Shown piece by piece: positions 9,341 to 18,161 of a stretch of DNA of 64,000 nt (positions are counted from its first letter, which is position 1; every line of letters begins with the position of its first letter). The notes beneath the pieces were generated by a model that ran no database searches, had not been told where the DNA came from, and saw nothing but the letters and a program-made list of their open reading frames with translations. Source of the DNA: Pararobbsia silviterrae (lineage in GTDB: Bacteria > Pseudomonadota > Gammaproteobacteria > Burkholderiales > Burkholderiaceae); NCBI RefSeq assembly GCF_003628125.1, contig NZ_RBZU01000001.1:1087793-1151792 (forward strand). Direction: 5' to 3'. A program made the translations under genes and the position numbers.

Positions 9341-10537
9341 TCAGGCGGGTTTCAACGCGCCGTCGAGCAGTCCACGCCGCGCCAGATTGCCGTAGAGCGC
9401 GCGTACGCCGAAGGTCCAGGGTGCGATCTCGGTCGACAGTCGAACGGTGTTGACGAGCGCGCCGAGCGAGGGCGTCGCGATTGTCACGCGATCGCCGAGG
9501 TGATGGGTGAAACCGCCCCCCGGCGTGTCGCGGTCCTTGATCGGCGAAAACATCGTGCCGAGGAACAGCATGAAGCCGTCGGGATACTGGTGATGCGCGC
9601 CGCATGTCTGAGCGACGAGATCGGCCGGATCGCGGCTGATCTCGCTCATATGGCTCACGCCGTCGAGTTCGAATCCGTCTTCACCCTCGATACGCAACGA
9701 CAGGCTTGCCGATCGAATCGAATCGAGCGTGAAGCGGGCGTCGAACAAGCGAATAAACGGCCCGATCGAGCATGAGCCGTTGTTGTCCTTTGCCTTGCCG
9801 AGCAGCAACGCGCTGCGTCCCTCGATATCGCGGAGATTGACGTCGTTGCCGAGCGTGGCGCCGACGATCTGGCCGCGGCCATTGACGGCGAGCACGATCT
9901 CGGGCTCCGGATTGTTCCACTTCGACGTCGGATAGAGGCCGACGTCGCTTGAGAAACCGACCGACGACATCGGCTGAGATTTCGAAAAGACCTCCGCATC
10001 GGGACCGATGCCGACTTCCATGTACTGTGACCATGCGCCCCGGCGTTCGAGTTCTGCCTTGAGCGCGTCGGCTGCCGGTGAGCCGGGGCGGATCTTCGAG
10101 AGATCGCTGCCGATGAGCTTCGTGATCGTGTCACGGACTTCGCGCGCCTTGCTTGCATCGCCGCCGGCCTGTTCCTCGATGACGCGCTCGAGCAAGCTGA
10201 CGGCGAACGTGACGCCGCAGGCCTTGATGGCTTGGACGTCGCAGGGGGCGAGCAGTGTGGCGACCTGCGCATCGGCGCCGCCGCGCAGGTGCGATTCGAT
10301 CAGGTCGCGCACGCTACCGAGTGCATCGCCGGGGGCGTGGCGCGCGATGTCGAGCGCATCGGGGCGGTCGAGCAGATCGGCCATGGTGGGGACGGTCGAC
10401 GTGATGTCGTAGAGCTGGCCCGCGCGCACGGCCACGATCGAGGGGCCGTCGATGGGCGTGCCGCGCCAGACGCGTCCGACGAGCACCGCGTCGTTGAGGT
10501 CGGTCGGCAGGCAGAAGTCGGGGTCGGGGTTTCGCAT
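9341..10537 (-). CDS. Fumarylacetoacetate hydrolase-family enzyme, XylX-like (2-keto-3-deoxy-xylonate dehydratase type)
   Basis: 398 residues, longer than ordinary FAH hydrolases (about 280) and matching in length and text the XylX group. Shared segments as I recall the Caulobacter protein are CGVTFAVSLLERVIEE, WNNPEPEIVL, LGNDVNLRDIEGRSALLL, KAKDNNGSCSIGPF and HQYPDGFMLFLGTMF. In that group the Mg2+-dependent enzyme dehydrates 2-keto-3-deoxy-D-xylonate to alpha-ketoglutarate semialdehyde. The metal ligands expected in this fold fall in the NNPEPE region. No other pentose-oxidation gene is nearby, so the in vivo substrate is an inference. ATG at 10537; downstream it meets the 9-bp minisatellite. 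Confidence 0.8.
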   Translation of the reverse strand: MRNPDPDFCLPTDLNDAVLVGRVWRGTPIDGPSIVAVRAGQLYDITSTVPTMADLLDRPDALDIARHAPGDALGSVRDLIESHLRGGADAQVATLLAPCDVQAIKACGVTFAVSLLERVIEEQAGGDASKAREVRDTITKLIGSDLSKIRPGSPAADALKAELERRGAWSQYMEVGIGPDAEVFSKSQPMSSVGFSSDVGLYPTSKWNNPEPEIVLAVNGRGQIVGATLGNDVNLRDIEGRSALLLGKAKDNNGSCSIGPFIRLFDARFTLDSIRSASLSLRIEGEDGFELDGVSHMSEISRDPADLVAQTCGAHHQYPDGFMLFLGTMFSPIKDRDTPGGGFTHHLGDRVTIATPSLGALVNTVRLSTEIAPWTFGVRALYGNLARRGLLDGALKPA

Positions 10538-10899
10538 ATCGGTTCGGGCGTCTCGGTGGCGTCGTGTGTCGGTCGAATTGAGCGGGGCGATGGACCGCGC
10601 CCGGGGCTGTCATGCGCGACGGCGAGCGACGCGCGGTCTTGGTCTTGGGTACGACAGCGTAGGGACGCGCCCTCGCGCTGTCCAGTGCAGCGGTTCCTGA
10701 TGGATTTACGTTTTTCGCGAATCGGCGGCGTCCGCGCAGTGGGGCATCCCAGGCATCCACGATGTATCCAGGAGGTAGCTCAGACGCACCCCAAAGGCAC
10801 CCTCGGACGCGCACCCCAGGCGCACCCCAGGCGCACCCCAGAGGCGTCCGCGACACGCCCCCGAAACGCCCCGGCCCGGCATGGATGTGCAGTGGGGCT
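10538..10899. other. Intergenic region upstream of the FAH-family gene and ssrA
   Basis: About 360 bp of divergent spacer with no credible ORF. It holds three direct copies of an 11-bp unit, GCGCACCCCAG (10809–10841), with degraded relatives just upstream (10789–10808). Nothing else recognisable. Confidence 0.5.
10809..10841. repeat. 11-bp tandem repeat, three copies
   Basis: Three perfect head-to-tail copies of GCGCACCCCAG about 120 bp upstream of the tmRNA gene, preceded by diverged copies. Confidence 0.9.
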
Positions 10900-10928
10900 T
10901 TCTTCCGCGCGACGATCTGCGCTACACT
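10900..10928 (+). promoter_or_regulatory. Possible ssrA promoter
   Basis: A TACACT -10 (10923–10928) with TTCTTC 17 bases upstream (10900–10905), which would start transcription about 30 bases before the mature tmRNA 5' end. The -35 is weak. Confidence 0.4.
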
Positions 10929-10964
10929 GCCAGACCGCTCATATCGTTGAGCGTACCCGACCGT

Positions 10965-11323
10965 GGGGGCGACCTGGTTTCGACAGGGGTAGCGAAGCGG
11001 CTCAGGGCATGCCGAGGACCCGTCACCTCGTTAATCAATGGGAAAAACGTAACTGCAAACGACGATACGTTCGCACTGGCAGCCTAAGGGCCGCCGTCCT
11101 CGTACTAGCTCGCTGACGGGCTAGGGTCGCAAGACCACGCGAGGTCATATACGTCAGATAAGCCTGCGTGGCGTCACGACGCGTGGGACGAAAACTTAGT
11201 GAATCGCCGTCCGGCAGCGTGTTCGTCCGCGTCCGTCCGGTTAAATCAAATGACTGAACTAAGCATGTAGAACTGGTCGTAGAGTACTTCTGGACGCGGG
11301 TTCGATTCCCGCCGCCTCCACCA
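10965..11323 (+). ncRNA. ssrA: Transfer-messenger RNA (tmRNA)
   Basis: Rescues stalled ribosomes by trans-translation with SmpB. The 5' end GGGGGCGACCTGGTTTCGAC and the 3' end with the TΨC-type GGTTCGATTCCCGCC and encoded CCA fold into the tRNA-like domain (GGGGGC pairs with GCCTCC). The tag frame starts with the resume codon GCA at 11055 and encodes ANDDTFALAA followed by TAA (11085–11087), the proteolysis tag I know from Burkholderia. Length 359 nt is typical of betaproteobacteria. Confidence 0.97.
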
Positions 11324-11680
11324 CACCTTCGTCGTCGTGAGCGCGACCGCCGTACGCGTCGTGTGTCACAAAAAATTCACGATCTCATGCGGTACCCTGG
11401 GAAGACCGAATGCGTCGGTTTCGAGGGGGCCGGTTCAACAGATCCTGCGATTTGTTCGATTCATCGTTGCGGCGCGCCACGCATCAAGAAATAAAAAGAA
11501 TAGATGCGACGCCCTATTTTAAGTTTCGCTTAAGTCGACTGCGCTAGGCGCCGGCGATTCAAATCAATTTAATGACGAATCATTAAATCGAGGGGCAAAT
11601 CGATACTGTTGCAATCGCATCGGAAAAATCGATCCGTGAATCGTTGCTTACTCAATCATTAAGATTATCTATATATAATT
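11324..11680. other. AT-rich intergenic region 3' of ssrA
   Basis: From about 11460 the composition drops sharply below the GC-rich background. No gene is seen. It contains a perfect inverted repeat (11567–11588) and, at its right end, a consensus TATAAT (11674–11679). tmRNA 3' ends are known island insertion points, but no integrase or duplicated 3' end is visible here. Confidence 0.6.
11567..11588. repeat. Perfect 8-bp inverted repeat in AT-rich region
   Basis: Arms ATTTAATG and CATTAAAT separated by six bases (ACGAAT). Too AT-rich for a stable terminator; it looks more like a protein-binding dyad. A related half-site, TCATTAAG, occurs at 11656. Confidence 0.7.
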
Positions 11681-11685
11681 CGATT

Positions 11686-11803
11686 GAATTCGCAGCAACT
11701 GAAAGGCATCTGATATGCCGATCAAATAAAACTGAAAGACGGTGGGATCGAGGCGCGCGAGAAGGCGCAAGGCAAAAAAAAGCCCCGCAGAGCGGGGCTT
11801 TTT
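11686..11803 (+). ncRNA. Candidate small RNA ending at the shared terminator
   Basis: A perfect TATAAT -10 (11674–11679) without a clear -35 is followed by about 115 bases containing a GGCAT/ATGCC hairpin (11705–11719), an A-rich single-stranded stretch, and a GC-rich stem ending in five T residues on this strand (11781–11804). This is the layout of a Rho-independent small RNA. There is no ORF. It is antisense only to the terminator of the ompA-like gene. No family was recognised. Confidence 0.3.
11773..11803 (-). terminator. Rho-independent terminator of the OmpA-family gene (bidirectional)
   Basis: Stem AGCCCCGC/GCGGGGCT with a 3-base loop (11781–11799). On the minus strand it is followed by an eight-base U tract, 16 bases after the stop codon. 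The opposite strand has five Us, so it may also end a plus-strand transcript. Confidence 0.9.
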
Positions 11804-11818
11804 GTGAGTCGCCGAAGC

Positions 11819-12469
11819 TTACTTCGACGTACCGACCACTTCCACTTCCACGCGGCGGTTCGGTGCGAGGCAGGCGATGAGCGCCTTGTGGTTCTTCTGG
11901 TTGCAGTCCGTCACAACCGGATTACGCTTGCCCTTGCCTTCCGTGTAGATGCGGTTCGCGTCGATGCCCTTGCTGACCAGGTAGGCCTTCACAGCTTGAG
12001 CGCGGCGCAGCGACAGACGGTCGTTGTACTTGTCCGAACCGATCTTGTCGGTGTAGCCCGTTGCGACAACCACTTCGAGGTTCACGTCGCCGATCTTCGA
12101 TGCCAGATCATCCAGCTTCGCCTTGCCTTCGGGCTTCAGGACAGCCTTGTCGAAGTCGAACAGCGCGTCAGCTTGGAAGGTGACCTTCTGGCTCGAGATG
12201 ACCGGAGCCGGTGCCGGAGCCGGTGCGGGTGCCGGAGCCGGTGCTTGGGCAACGAGTGCGCCGTCGCACTTTGCGTTTGCCGTTGCCGGGGTCCAGAAGC
12301 CGTCACGCCAGCACAGTTCGTTCGTGCCGTTCATCCAAACCCATTCGCCCGTGCCGTTCACCCAGTTGTCGTTGACGGCTTGACGCGATGCCGGAACCGA
12401 TTGAGCCATTGCCGATGCAGCCATCACTGCGGTAGCTGCAATGAACGCGAGCTTTGAAAGTTTTTTCAT
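11819..12469 (-). CDS. OmpA-family outer membrane protein
   Basis: 216 residues. A Sec signal peptide (1–22, cleavage after AMA) is followed by a Trp-rich mature N-terminus (NGTGEWVWMNGTNELCWRDGFW), a seven-unit Ala-Pro hinge (76–89), and an OmpA peptidoglycan-binding domain (GYTDKIGSDKYNDRLSLRRA, NRRVEVEV). It lacks the eight-stranded barrel of E. coli OmpA, so it is anchored to peptidoglycan rather than being a classic porin-like OmpA. Upstream are a good AGAGGAG ribosome site 5 bases before the ATG and a strong -10. This gene next to gyrA is standard in Burkholderiaceae and it is probably very abundant. Confidence 0.92.
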   Translation of the reverse strand: MKKLSKLAFIAATAVMAASAMAQSVPASRQAVNDNWVNGTGEWVWMNGTNELCWRDGFWTPATANAKCDGALVAQAPAPAPAPAPAPAPVISSQKVTFQADALFDFDKAVLKPEGKAKLDDLASKIGDVNLEVVVATGYTDKIGSDKYNDRLSLRRAQAVKAYLVSKGIDANRIYTEGKGKRNPVVTDCNQKNHKALIACLAPNRRVEVEVVGTSK

Positions 12470-12545
12470 ATTTCTCCTCTCGAAATTGAGATTACCGCAG
12501 GTTTACTGCGAGCTTGGTGACCAAGACGAATCTGACATTGCTCGG

Positions 12546-12574
12546 AGTATAACATCGCTGTTTATCAAAAAAAG
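12546..12574 (-). promoter_or_regulatory. Promoter of the OmpA-family gene
   Basis: TATACT (-10, complement of 12546–12551) with a T-rich -35 (complement of about 12569–12574) at 17 bases. It predicts a 5' leader of roughly 70 bases, long enough for small-RNA control. Confidence 0.5.
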
Positions 12575-12599
12575 CGACGACTACACTCGGACCAATACC

Positions 12600-13417
12600 A
12601 GTCTGTGCGGGGCATTTTGCCATGATGCAAACCGCAGTCACGGAAAACGTCCTTTGCGACGATAAGCCAGTAACTCATACAGCCACCGAGCAACATCTGC
12701 GCGGTCGCCATCCTACCTTGAATCTTGCGCAACCTGCAGAACTTTTGCAGAACTTTTTCGTCGTTTTGCACTCTACGCGCGCGTTCGACCCCTCGCAAGC
12801 CTGCGAACGGCCGTCTGTGGCCCGTTTGCACGACCCGTCGGCCGCCGGTTGACAACGACTTTCGTTCTTCGCTCGAACTTTTCGCGCCCCGCATGGTCGC
12901 GCGATGACGCTCACTGTAAACGGATGAATGTGACATTGCATCCCGGCGCAGCGTTGCGAACCGGCCGGATGCGTGAATGCAGATCGAGCGGGCGGGCCGC
13001 GATCCGCCCGTCCGGCGCCGTTCCGGCGGGCTCGCCGCGGCGTCGGGACGAGCCTCGGGCGACCGTGTCGGCGCGCGACGCGTATCTAATTACTAAGCAT
13101 GACCGCCCGGCATCGCCGAGAGCGCCCCCCATTCGGCATGCCCGACGCCCGACGCGTGGCGCGCGGCGCACGCGCTCCCGTTTTCCAGCCCTTGCTCCAG
13201 CCGTGACTCCAGCCCTGACCCCAGCCCTGACCCCAGCCCCGACTCCAGTCCTGACGAAACCGTGCACCTCGGATCGGAGCGGTCGACGCGCGCCGGAGGC
13301 CTTCAGGGCCGATTTCGGCGTGCCCGGGCCTCGCCGCATGTCCGAGGGCTCATGAGGCCCCCAAATGGCCGACTTACGCGCCGTAACATCCTCTTTTAGC
13401 GTGACCTTTCCTGGCGC
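12600..13417. other. Large intergenic region between ompA-like gene and gyrA with no recognised gene
   Basis: About 820 bp. Several open frames exist, but none has a ribosome site, the codon bias of the neighbours, or any recognised domain. A four-unit 12-bp tandem repeat lies at 13205–13252. A perfect TTGACA occurs at 12849–12854 without a matching -10. I see nothing else. Confidence 0.5.
13205..13252. repeat. 12-bp tandem repeat, four copies
   Basis: Four units of the type GACCCCAGCCCT (one or two differences each), with a diverged copy just upstream. Located about 250 bp before gyrA. Confidence 0.9.
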
Positions 13418-13446
13418 GTCGGCGCCTCTGCGCCGCATGTTAGAAT
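13418..13446 (+). promoter_or_regulatory. gyrA promoter (extended -10)
   Basis: TAGAAT (13441–13446) preceded by TGT makes an extended -10, which tolerates the poor -35 (GTCGGC, 13418–13423). It lies 58 bases before the ATG. gyrA promoters with -10-region supercoiling sensitivity are known in E. coli; whether that holds here is not shown. Confidence 0.5.
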
Positions 13447-13504
13447 CCTCTGCTTATGCGTCCGGGCTTGCCCGCGCCAGAGCGTTCTGGAACAGAAAGG
13501 GACA

Positions 13505-16120
13505 ATGGATCAATTCGCGAAAGAGACTTTGCCGATCTCCCTTGAGGAGGAAATGCGCCGGTCGTACCTCGACTACGCGATGAGCGTGATTGTCGGGCGT
13601 GCGTTGCCGGACGTCCGCGACGGCCTCAAACCTGTGCATCGGCGCGTCATGTACGCGATGCACGAGCAGAACAACGACTGGAACCGGGCTCACAAGAAAT
13701 CGGCGCGTATCGTCGGTGACGTCATGGGTAAGTATCACCCCCATGGTGACGCGTCGATCTACGACACGATCGTTCGGATGGCGCAACCGTTTTCGTTGCG
13801 CTACATGCTCGTCGACGGGCAAGGCAACTTCGGTTCGATCGACGGCGACAATGCCGCCGCGATGCGTTACACCGAAGTCCGCATGGCGAAGATCGGGCAT
13901 GAACTGCTCGCCGACATCGACAAGGAAACGGTCGATTTCGGGCCGAACTATGACGGCAGCGAGCAAGAGCCGCTCGTCTTGCCCGCCCGGATCCCGAATC
14001 TGCTGATCAATGGTTCGTCGGGTATCGCGGTCGGCATGGCGACGAACATCCCGCCGCACAATCTCAGCGAAGTCGTCGACGCCTGCCAGCATCTGCTGCG
14101 CAATCCCGAAGCGAGCATCGACGAACTCATCGAAATCATCCCGGCGCCGGATTTCCCGACGGCCGGCATCATCTACGGCATCTCGGGCGTACGCGACGGA
14201 TACCGGACGGGACGCGGCCGCGTCGTCATGCGCGCGCGCACGCACTTCGAGGATATCGACCGCGGTCAGCGCGAGGCGATCATCGTCGACGAGCTGCCGT
14301 TCCAGGTGAACAAGCGCACGCTGCTCGAGCGCATCGCCGAACTCGTCAACGAGAAGAAGATCGAGGGCATCTCGGATCTTCGCGACGAGTCCGACAAATC
14401 GGGCATGCGCGTCGTCATCGAATTGAAGCGCGGCGAAGTGCCCGAGGTTGTGCTCAACAACCTCTATAAGAATACGCAGCTGCAGGACACGTTCGGCATG
14501 AACATGGTCGCGCTCGTCGACGGCCAGCCGCGCCTGCTGAACCTCAAGCAGATCCTCGAGAACTTCCTCTCGCATCGCCGCGAGGTCGTCACGCGGCGTA
14601 CGGTGTTCGAGCTGCGCAAGGCGCGCGAGCGCGGACACGTGCTCGAAGGGCTTGCCGTCGCGCTTGCGAACATCGACGAGTTCATCGAACTCATCAAGTC
14701 CGCGCCGACGCCGCCGATCGCGAAGCAGGAGCTCATGGCGCGTTCGTGGGATTCGTCGGTCGTGCGCGAGATGCTCTCGCGCGGCGAGATGCTCGGCGCG
14801 GGCGGCATGGCCGCCTTCCGTCCCGAAGGGCTGAATCCGTCGTTCGGCATGCAGTCGGACGGTCTTTACCGGCTCTCCGACACGCAGGCGCAGGAAATTC
14901 TGCAGATGCGCCTGCAGCGCTTGACGGGTCTCGAGCAAGACAAGATCACCGGCGAATATCGCGAAGTCATGGCGCAGATCGCGGATCTGCTCGATATCCT
15001 CGCGAAGCCCGAGCGGATCAGCACGATCATCGGCGACGAACTCCAGCACATCAAGACGGAGTTCGGCGATGCGCGCCGCTCGCTGATCGAGCCGAACGCG
15101 ATCGATCTCAATACCGAGGATCTGATCGCGCCGACCGACATGGTCGTCACGATGTCGCACGCGGGTTACGTGAAATCGCAGCCGCTGTCGGAGTATCGCG
15201 CGCAGAAGCGCGGCGGACGCGGCAAGCAAGCGATCGCGATGAAGGAAGACGACTGGATCGAGACGCTGTTCATCGCGAACACGCACGACCATATCCTCTG
15301 CTTCTCGAACCGCGGCCGTGTCTATTGGGTCAAGGTCTACGAAGTGCCGCAAGGCTCGCGTACGTCGCGCGGCCGGCCGATCGTGAACATGTTCCCGCTC
15401 GCCGAAGGCGAGAAGATCAACGTCGTGCTGCCGGTGCGCGAGTTCTCGGCGGACCGGTACGTGTTCCTCGCGACGTCGCTCGGCACGGTCAAGAAGACCC
15501 CGCTCGAAGCGTTCTCGCGTCCGCTCAAGAAGGGCATCATCGCGGTCAATCTCGATGAGGGCGATTTCCTGATCGGCGCGGCGATTACCGATGGTCAGCA
15601 CGACGTCATGCTGTTCTCCGATTCGGGCAAGGCCGTGCGTTTCGACGAAAACGACGTGCGGCCGATGGGCCGCGAAGCGCGTGGCGTGCGCGGCATGCAG
15701 CTCGAAGACGGTCAGCAGGTCATCGCGATGCTTGTCGCGGGCGATGAAGACCAGTCGGTTCTCACCGCGACCGAGAACGGCTTCGGCAAGCGCACGCCGA
15801 TCACCGAATACACGCGTCACGGCCGGGGTACGAAGGGCATGATCGCGATCCAGACGAGCGAGCGTAACGGCAAGGTCGTCGCCGCGACGCTCGTCGACTC
15901 GGATGCCGAGATCATGCTGATCACGACATCGGGCGTGTTGATCCGAACCCGTGTGTCCGAGGTCCGTGAAATGGGCCGCGCGACGCAAGGTGTTACACTC
16001 ATCAGCCTCGACGAGGGCACCCGTCTGTCCGGCCTGCAGCAGATCGCCGAGACCGACGCGGATACGGATACGGACGCTGAAAGCGAACCGGAAGCCGGCG
16101 CCGACGAAGCGACTGAATAA
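13505..16120 (+). CDS. gyrA: DNA gyrase subunit A
   Basis: 871 residues, cytosolic type II topoisomerase subunit that introduces negative supercoils with GyrB. The catalytic Tyr122 lies in MRYTEVRM. The breakage-reunion domain spans about 1–520, and the C-terminal beta-pinwheel begins at the GyrA box (QKRGGRG, residues 567–573). The quinolone-resistance region reads [10 protein letters not shown], so the equivalent of E. coli Ser83 is Ala83, with Ser84 and Asp87 following. The tail (residues about 850–871) is acidic, [14 protein letters not shown] 13505 behind AAAGGGAC. Confidence 0.98.
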   Translation: MDQFAKETLPISLEEEMRRSYLDYAMSVIVGRALPDVRDGLKPVHRRVMYAMHEQNNDWNRAHKKSARIVGDVMGKYHPHGDASIYDTIVRMAQPFSLRYMLVDGQGNFGSIDGDNAAAMRYTEVRMAKIGHELLADIDKETVDFGPNYDGSEQEPLVLPARIPNLLINGSSGIAVGMATNIPPHNLSEVVDACQHLLRNPEASIDELIEIIPAPDFPTAGIIYGISGVRDGYRTGRGRVVMRARTHFEDIDRGQREAIIVDELPFQVNKRTLLERIAELVNEKKIEGISDLRDESDKSGMRVVIELKRGEVPEVVLNNLYKNTQLQDTFGMNMVALVDGQPRLLNLKQILENFLSHRREVVTRRTVFELRKARERGHVLEGLAVALANIDEFIELIKSAPTPPIAKQELMARSWDSSVVREMLSRGEMLGAGGMAAFRPEGLNPSFGMQSDGLYRLSDTQAQEILQMRLQRLTGLEQDKITGEYREVMAQIADLLDILAKPERISTIIGDELQHIKTEFGDARRSLIEPNAIDLNTEDLIAPTDMVVTMSHAGYVKSQPLSEYRAQKRGGRGKQAIAMKEDDWIETLFIANTHDHILCFSNRGRVYWVKVYEVPQGSRTSRGRPIVNMFPLAEGEKINVVLPVREFSADRYVFLATSLGTVKKTPLEAFSRPLKKGIIAVNLDEGDFLIGAAITDGQHDVMLFSDSGKAVRFDENDVRPMGREARGVRGMQLEDGQQVIAMLVAGDEDQSVLTATENGFGKRTPITEYTRHGRGTKGMIAIQTSERNGKVVAATLVDSDAEIMLITTSGVLIRTRVSEVREMGRATQGVTLISLDEGTRLSGLQQIAETDADTDTDAESEPEAGADEATE

Positions 16121-16166
16121 AGCAAAGCAAGACCGCAAAATTTTTCAAGCTATCCATGGAGCAATG

Positions 16167-16841
16167 ATGCAAAAGCGTTTCAAACTGTTGCCGATCGCGC
16201 TGTTCGTTCCGACCCTCGTGTTCGCGCAAGCACTGCAAGGCCAAGCGCCTGCCGCACCGGCCGCCGCTCCTGCACCGGCTCCGGCACAGCAACAAGCGCC
16301 TCAGGCGCCGGCCCGTATCGACATCGATGCCGCGAAGAAGGGCGCGATCAAGGATCTGTTCGCCGCGATCGAAGTCGACAAGCTCGAAGCCGCGATGGCC
16401 AATAGCGCACAAATGCGCGCGAAGGAAATGGTCCCCGAGATCCTCCAAGAGGCGCTCGTCGAGAACCAATCGATGACGGTCGACCAGAAGCGCGCCGTCG
16501 TGCCGCAACTGCAACAGAATTCGATTCCGAAGCTCGTCGATTCCGCCGGTTCGATCTTCGCGACGCCGCAATTCAAGGCAGACCAGACCGATGCGCTTTA
16601 CCAAGCGTATGCGCGTTACTACTCGACGCAGGAAATCAAGGACCTGACCGCGTTCTACAAGAGCTCGACGGGTCAGAAGTTCCTGCACGCGCAAGACCTC
16701 GTCGGTCGCGACGTCGTCAACGGCCTGCTCGACAAGTACATGCCGCAATCGGTCAACGCGACGCGTTCGCTGGCCGACAAGGAAGTGGCAAGCGTGAAGG
16801 CGCCGGCGGCCGGCGCAGCGGCGGCGCCGGCACAGAAGTAA
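16167..16841 (+). CDS. DUF2059-domain secreted protein
   Basis: 224 residues. A signal peptide (MQKRFKLLPIALFVPTLVFA) is followed by an Ala/Pro/Gln-rich linker (about 25–48) and a helical DUF2059 domain (TQEIKDLTAFYKSSTGQKFL is the family signature). It is predicted periplasmic with unknown function. It follows gyrA by 46 bases, an order typical of Burkholderiaceae. Two ATGs stand in tandem (16164, 16167); GGAG at 16158–16161 fits the second better. Confidence 0.85.
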   Translation: MQKRFKLLPIALFVPTLVFAQALQGQAPAAPAAAPAPAPAQQQAPQAPARIDIDAAKKGAIKDLFAAIEVDKLEAAMANSAQMRAKEMVPEILQEALVENQSMTVDQKRAVVPQLQQNSIPKLVDSAGSIFATPQFKADQTDALYQAYARYYSTQEIKDLTAFYKSSTGQKFLHAQDLVGRDVVNGLLDKYMPQSVNATRSLADKEVASVKAPAAGAAAAPAQK

Positions 16842-16888
16842 GCCTGGCGAGCCATTCATCCGTCACGGATCTTCGGGTCCGTGTCATG

Positions 16889-16920
16889 AAGGCCGTTTGC
16901 GCGAGCGCGCAAGCGGCCTT
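16889..16920 (+). terminator. Strong hairpin terminator between the DUF2059 gene and serC
   Basis: A 15-bp stem (AAGGCCGTTTGCGCG against CGCGCAAGCGGCCTT, one T-G pair) with a 2-base loop, followed by TGTCGTTTCT. It separates gyrA–DUF2059 from the amino-acid block. Confidence 0.75.
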
Positions 16921-16946
16921 TGTCGTTTCTCGATCTCGGAATCCGA

Positions 16947-18023
16947 ATGCGGGCGTTTAATTTTTCGGCAGGCCCGGCGGCGCTGCCCGTCGAAGTACTG
17001 GAGCAGGCAGCGAGCGAGATGCTCGATTGGCACGGCAGCGGCATGAGCGTGATGGAAATGAGCCATCGCGGCCGCGAATTCACCTCGATCATCGAAACCG
17101 CGCTTGCCGATCTGCGCGAACTGCTCGGCGTGCCGGCGAACTACAAGATCATGTTTCTGCAGGGCGGCGGGATCGCCGAAAACGCGATCATTCCGATGAA
17201 CCTGCTCGGCAAGCGTTCGAAAGCCAACTACGTCGTCACGGGATCGTGGTCGAACAAGTCGCAAAACGAAGCGCGCAAGTATGGCGACGTCCATATCGCG
17301 GCGTCGACCGAAGGCAGTTATACGCGGATCCCGTCGTTCGACACCTGGCAGGTCGAACGCGATGCGGCCTACCTCCATCTGTGCTCGAACGAGACGATCG
17401 ACGGCGTCGAGTTCAATGCGTTTCCCGATCTCGGCGAACTGCCGATCGTCGCGGACGCGTCGTCGCATATCCTCTCGCGCCCGCTCGACGTGTCGCGTTT
17501 CGGCGTCGTCTATGGCGGCGCGCAGAAGAATATCGGCATGGCCGGCGTCACGATCGTGATCGCGCGCGACGATCTGCTCGATCAAATGATGCCGATCTGC
17601 CCGAGCGCGTTCACATGGAAGACGGTCGCGGCGAACGATTCGATGTTCAATACGCCGCCGACCTACGCGATCTACATCGCGGGACTCGTGTTTCAGTGGC
17701 TCAAACGGCAAGGCGGTCTCGCGGCGATCGAGCAGAAGAACATCGCCAAAGCCGATTTGCTCTACGAGACGATCGACAGCAGCGACTTTTACGTGAACAA
17801 AGTCGAGCGTTCGTCGCGTTCGAGAATGAACGTGCCGTTCTTTCTCGCGGATGAAACGCTCAACGAAGCATTTCTTGCCGGCGCCAAAGCGCGCCGTCTC
17901 CTGCAGCTGAAGGGCCACAAGTCCGTCGGCGGTATGCGTGCATCGATTTACAACGCGGTGCAGATCGACGCAGTGCAGGCACTCGTCGATTACATGAAGG
18001 AATTCGAACGGACGCGCGCCTGA
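16947..18023 (+). CDS. serC: Phosphoserine aminotransferase
   Basis: PLP enzyme converting 3-phosphohydroxypyruvate to O-phosphoserine for serine, and acting in pyridoxal phosphate synthesis. 358 residues, the normal length. The N-terminal [11 protein letters not shown] and the PLP lysine in YGGAQKNIG (K194) are visible, plus [14 protein letters not shown] at the C-terminus. The open frame begins at a TTG (16920) inside the upstream terminator; the ATG at 16947, where homology begins, is used. First gene of the block serC–pheA–hisC–tyrA–aroA–cmk. Confidence 0.97.
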   Translation: MRAFNFSAGPAALPVEVLEQAASEMLDWHGSGMSVMEMSHRGREFTSIIETALADLRELLGVPANYKIMFLQGGGIAENAIIPMNLLGKRSKANYVVTGSWSNKSQNEARKYGDVHIAASTEGSYTRIPSFDTWQVERDAAYLHLCSNETIDGVEFNAFPDLGELPIVADASSHILSRPLDVSRFGVVYGGAQKNIGMAGVTIVIARDDLLDQMMPICPSAFTWKTVAANDSMFNTPPTYAIYIAGLVFQWLKRQGGLAAIEQKNIAKADLLYETIDSSDFYVNKVERSSRSRMNVPFFLADETLNEAFLAGAKARRLLQLKGHKSVGGMRASIYNAVQIDAVQALVDYMKEFERTRA

Positions 18024-18161
18024 GCGCGACGACGGAATACCGGATGGCAGCCGATATGCGCCGCGTCATGCGGTGATTCGGCTTGCCACGCGCGGCGACG
18101 GATCGCATGCCTTGACACGCATGACGCGCGACCGCGTCGCTGTACCGCTTGCATAAAGACA

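Noticed and set aside
9150-9395. Frames with SNP or DGL repeats across the 9-bp minisatellite
   Set aside because: Repeat-driven and unsupported by any flanking domain.
13454-16138. 894-residue minus-strand frame opposite gyrA
   Set aside because: Antisense shadow of gyrA with codon bias mirrored; no homology or ribosome site.
16920-16946. TTG start for serC nine codons upstream
   Set aside because: It falls at the end of the terminator hairpin and the added residues are not part of the conserved SerC start.
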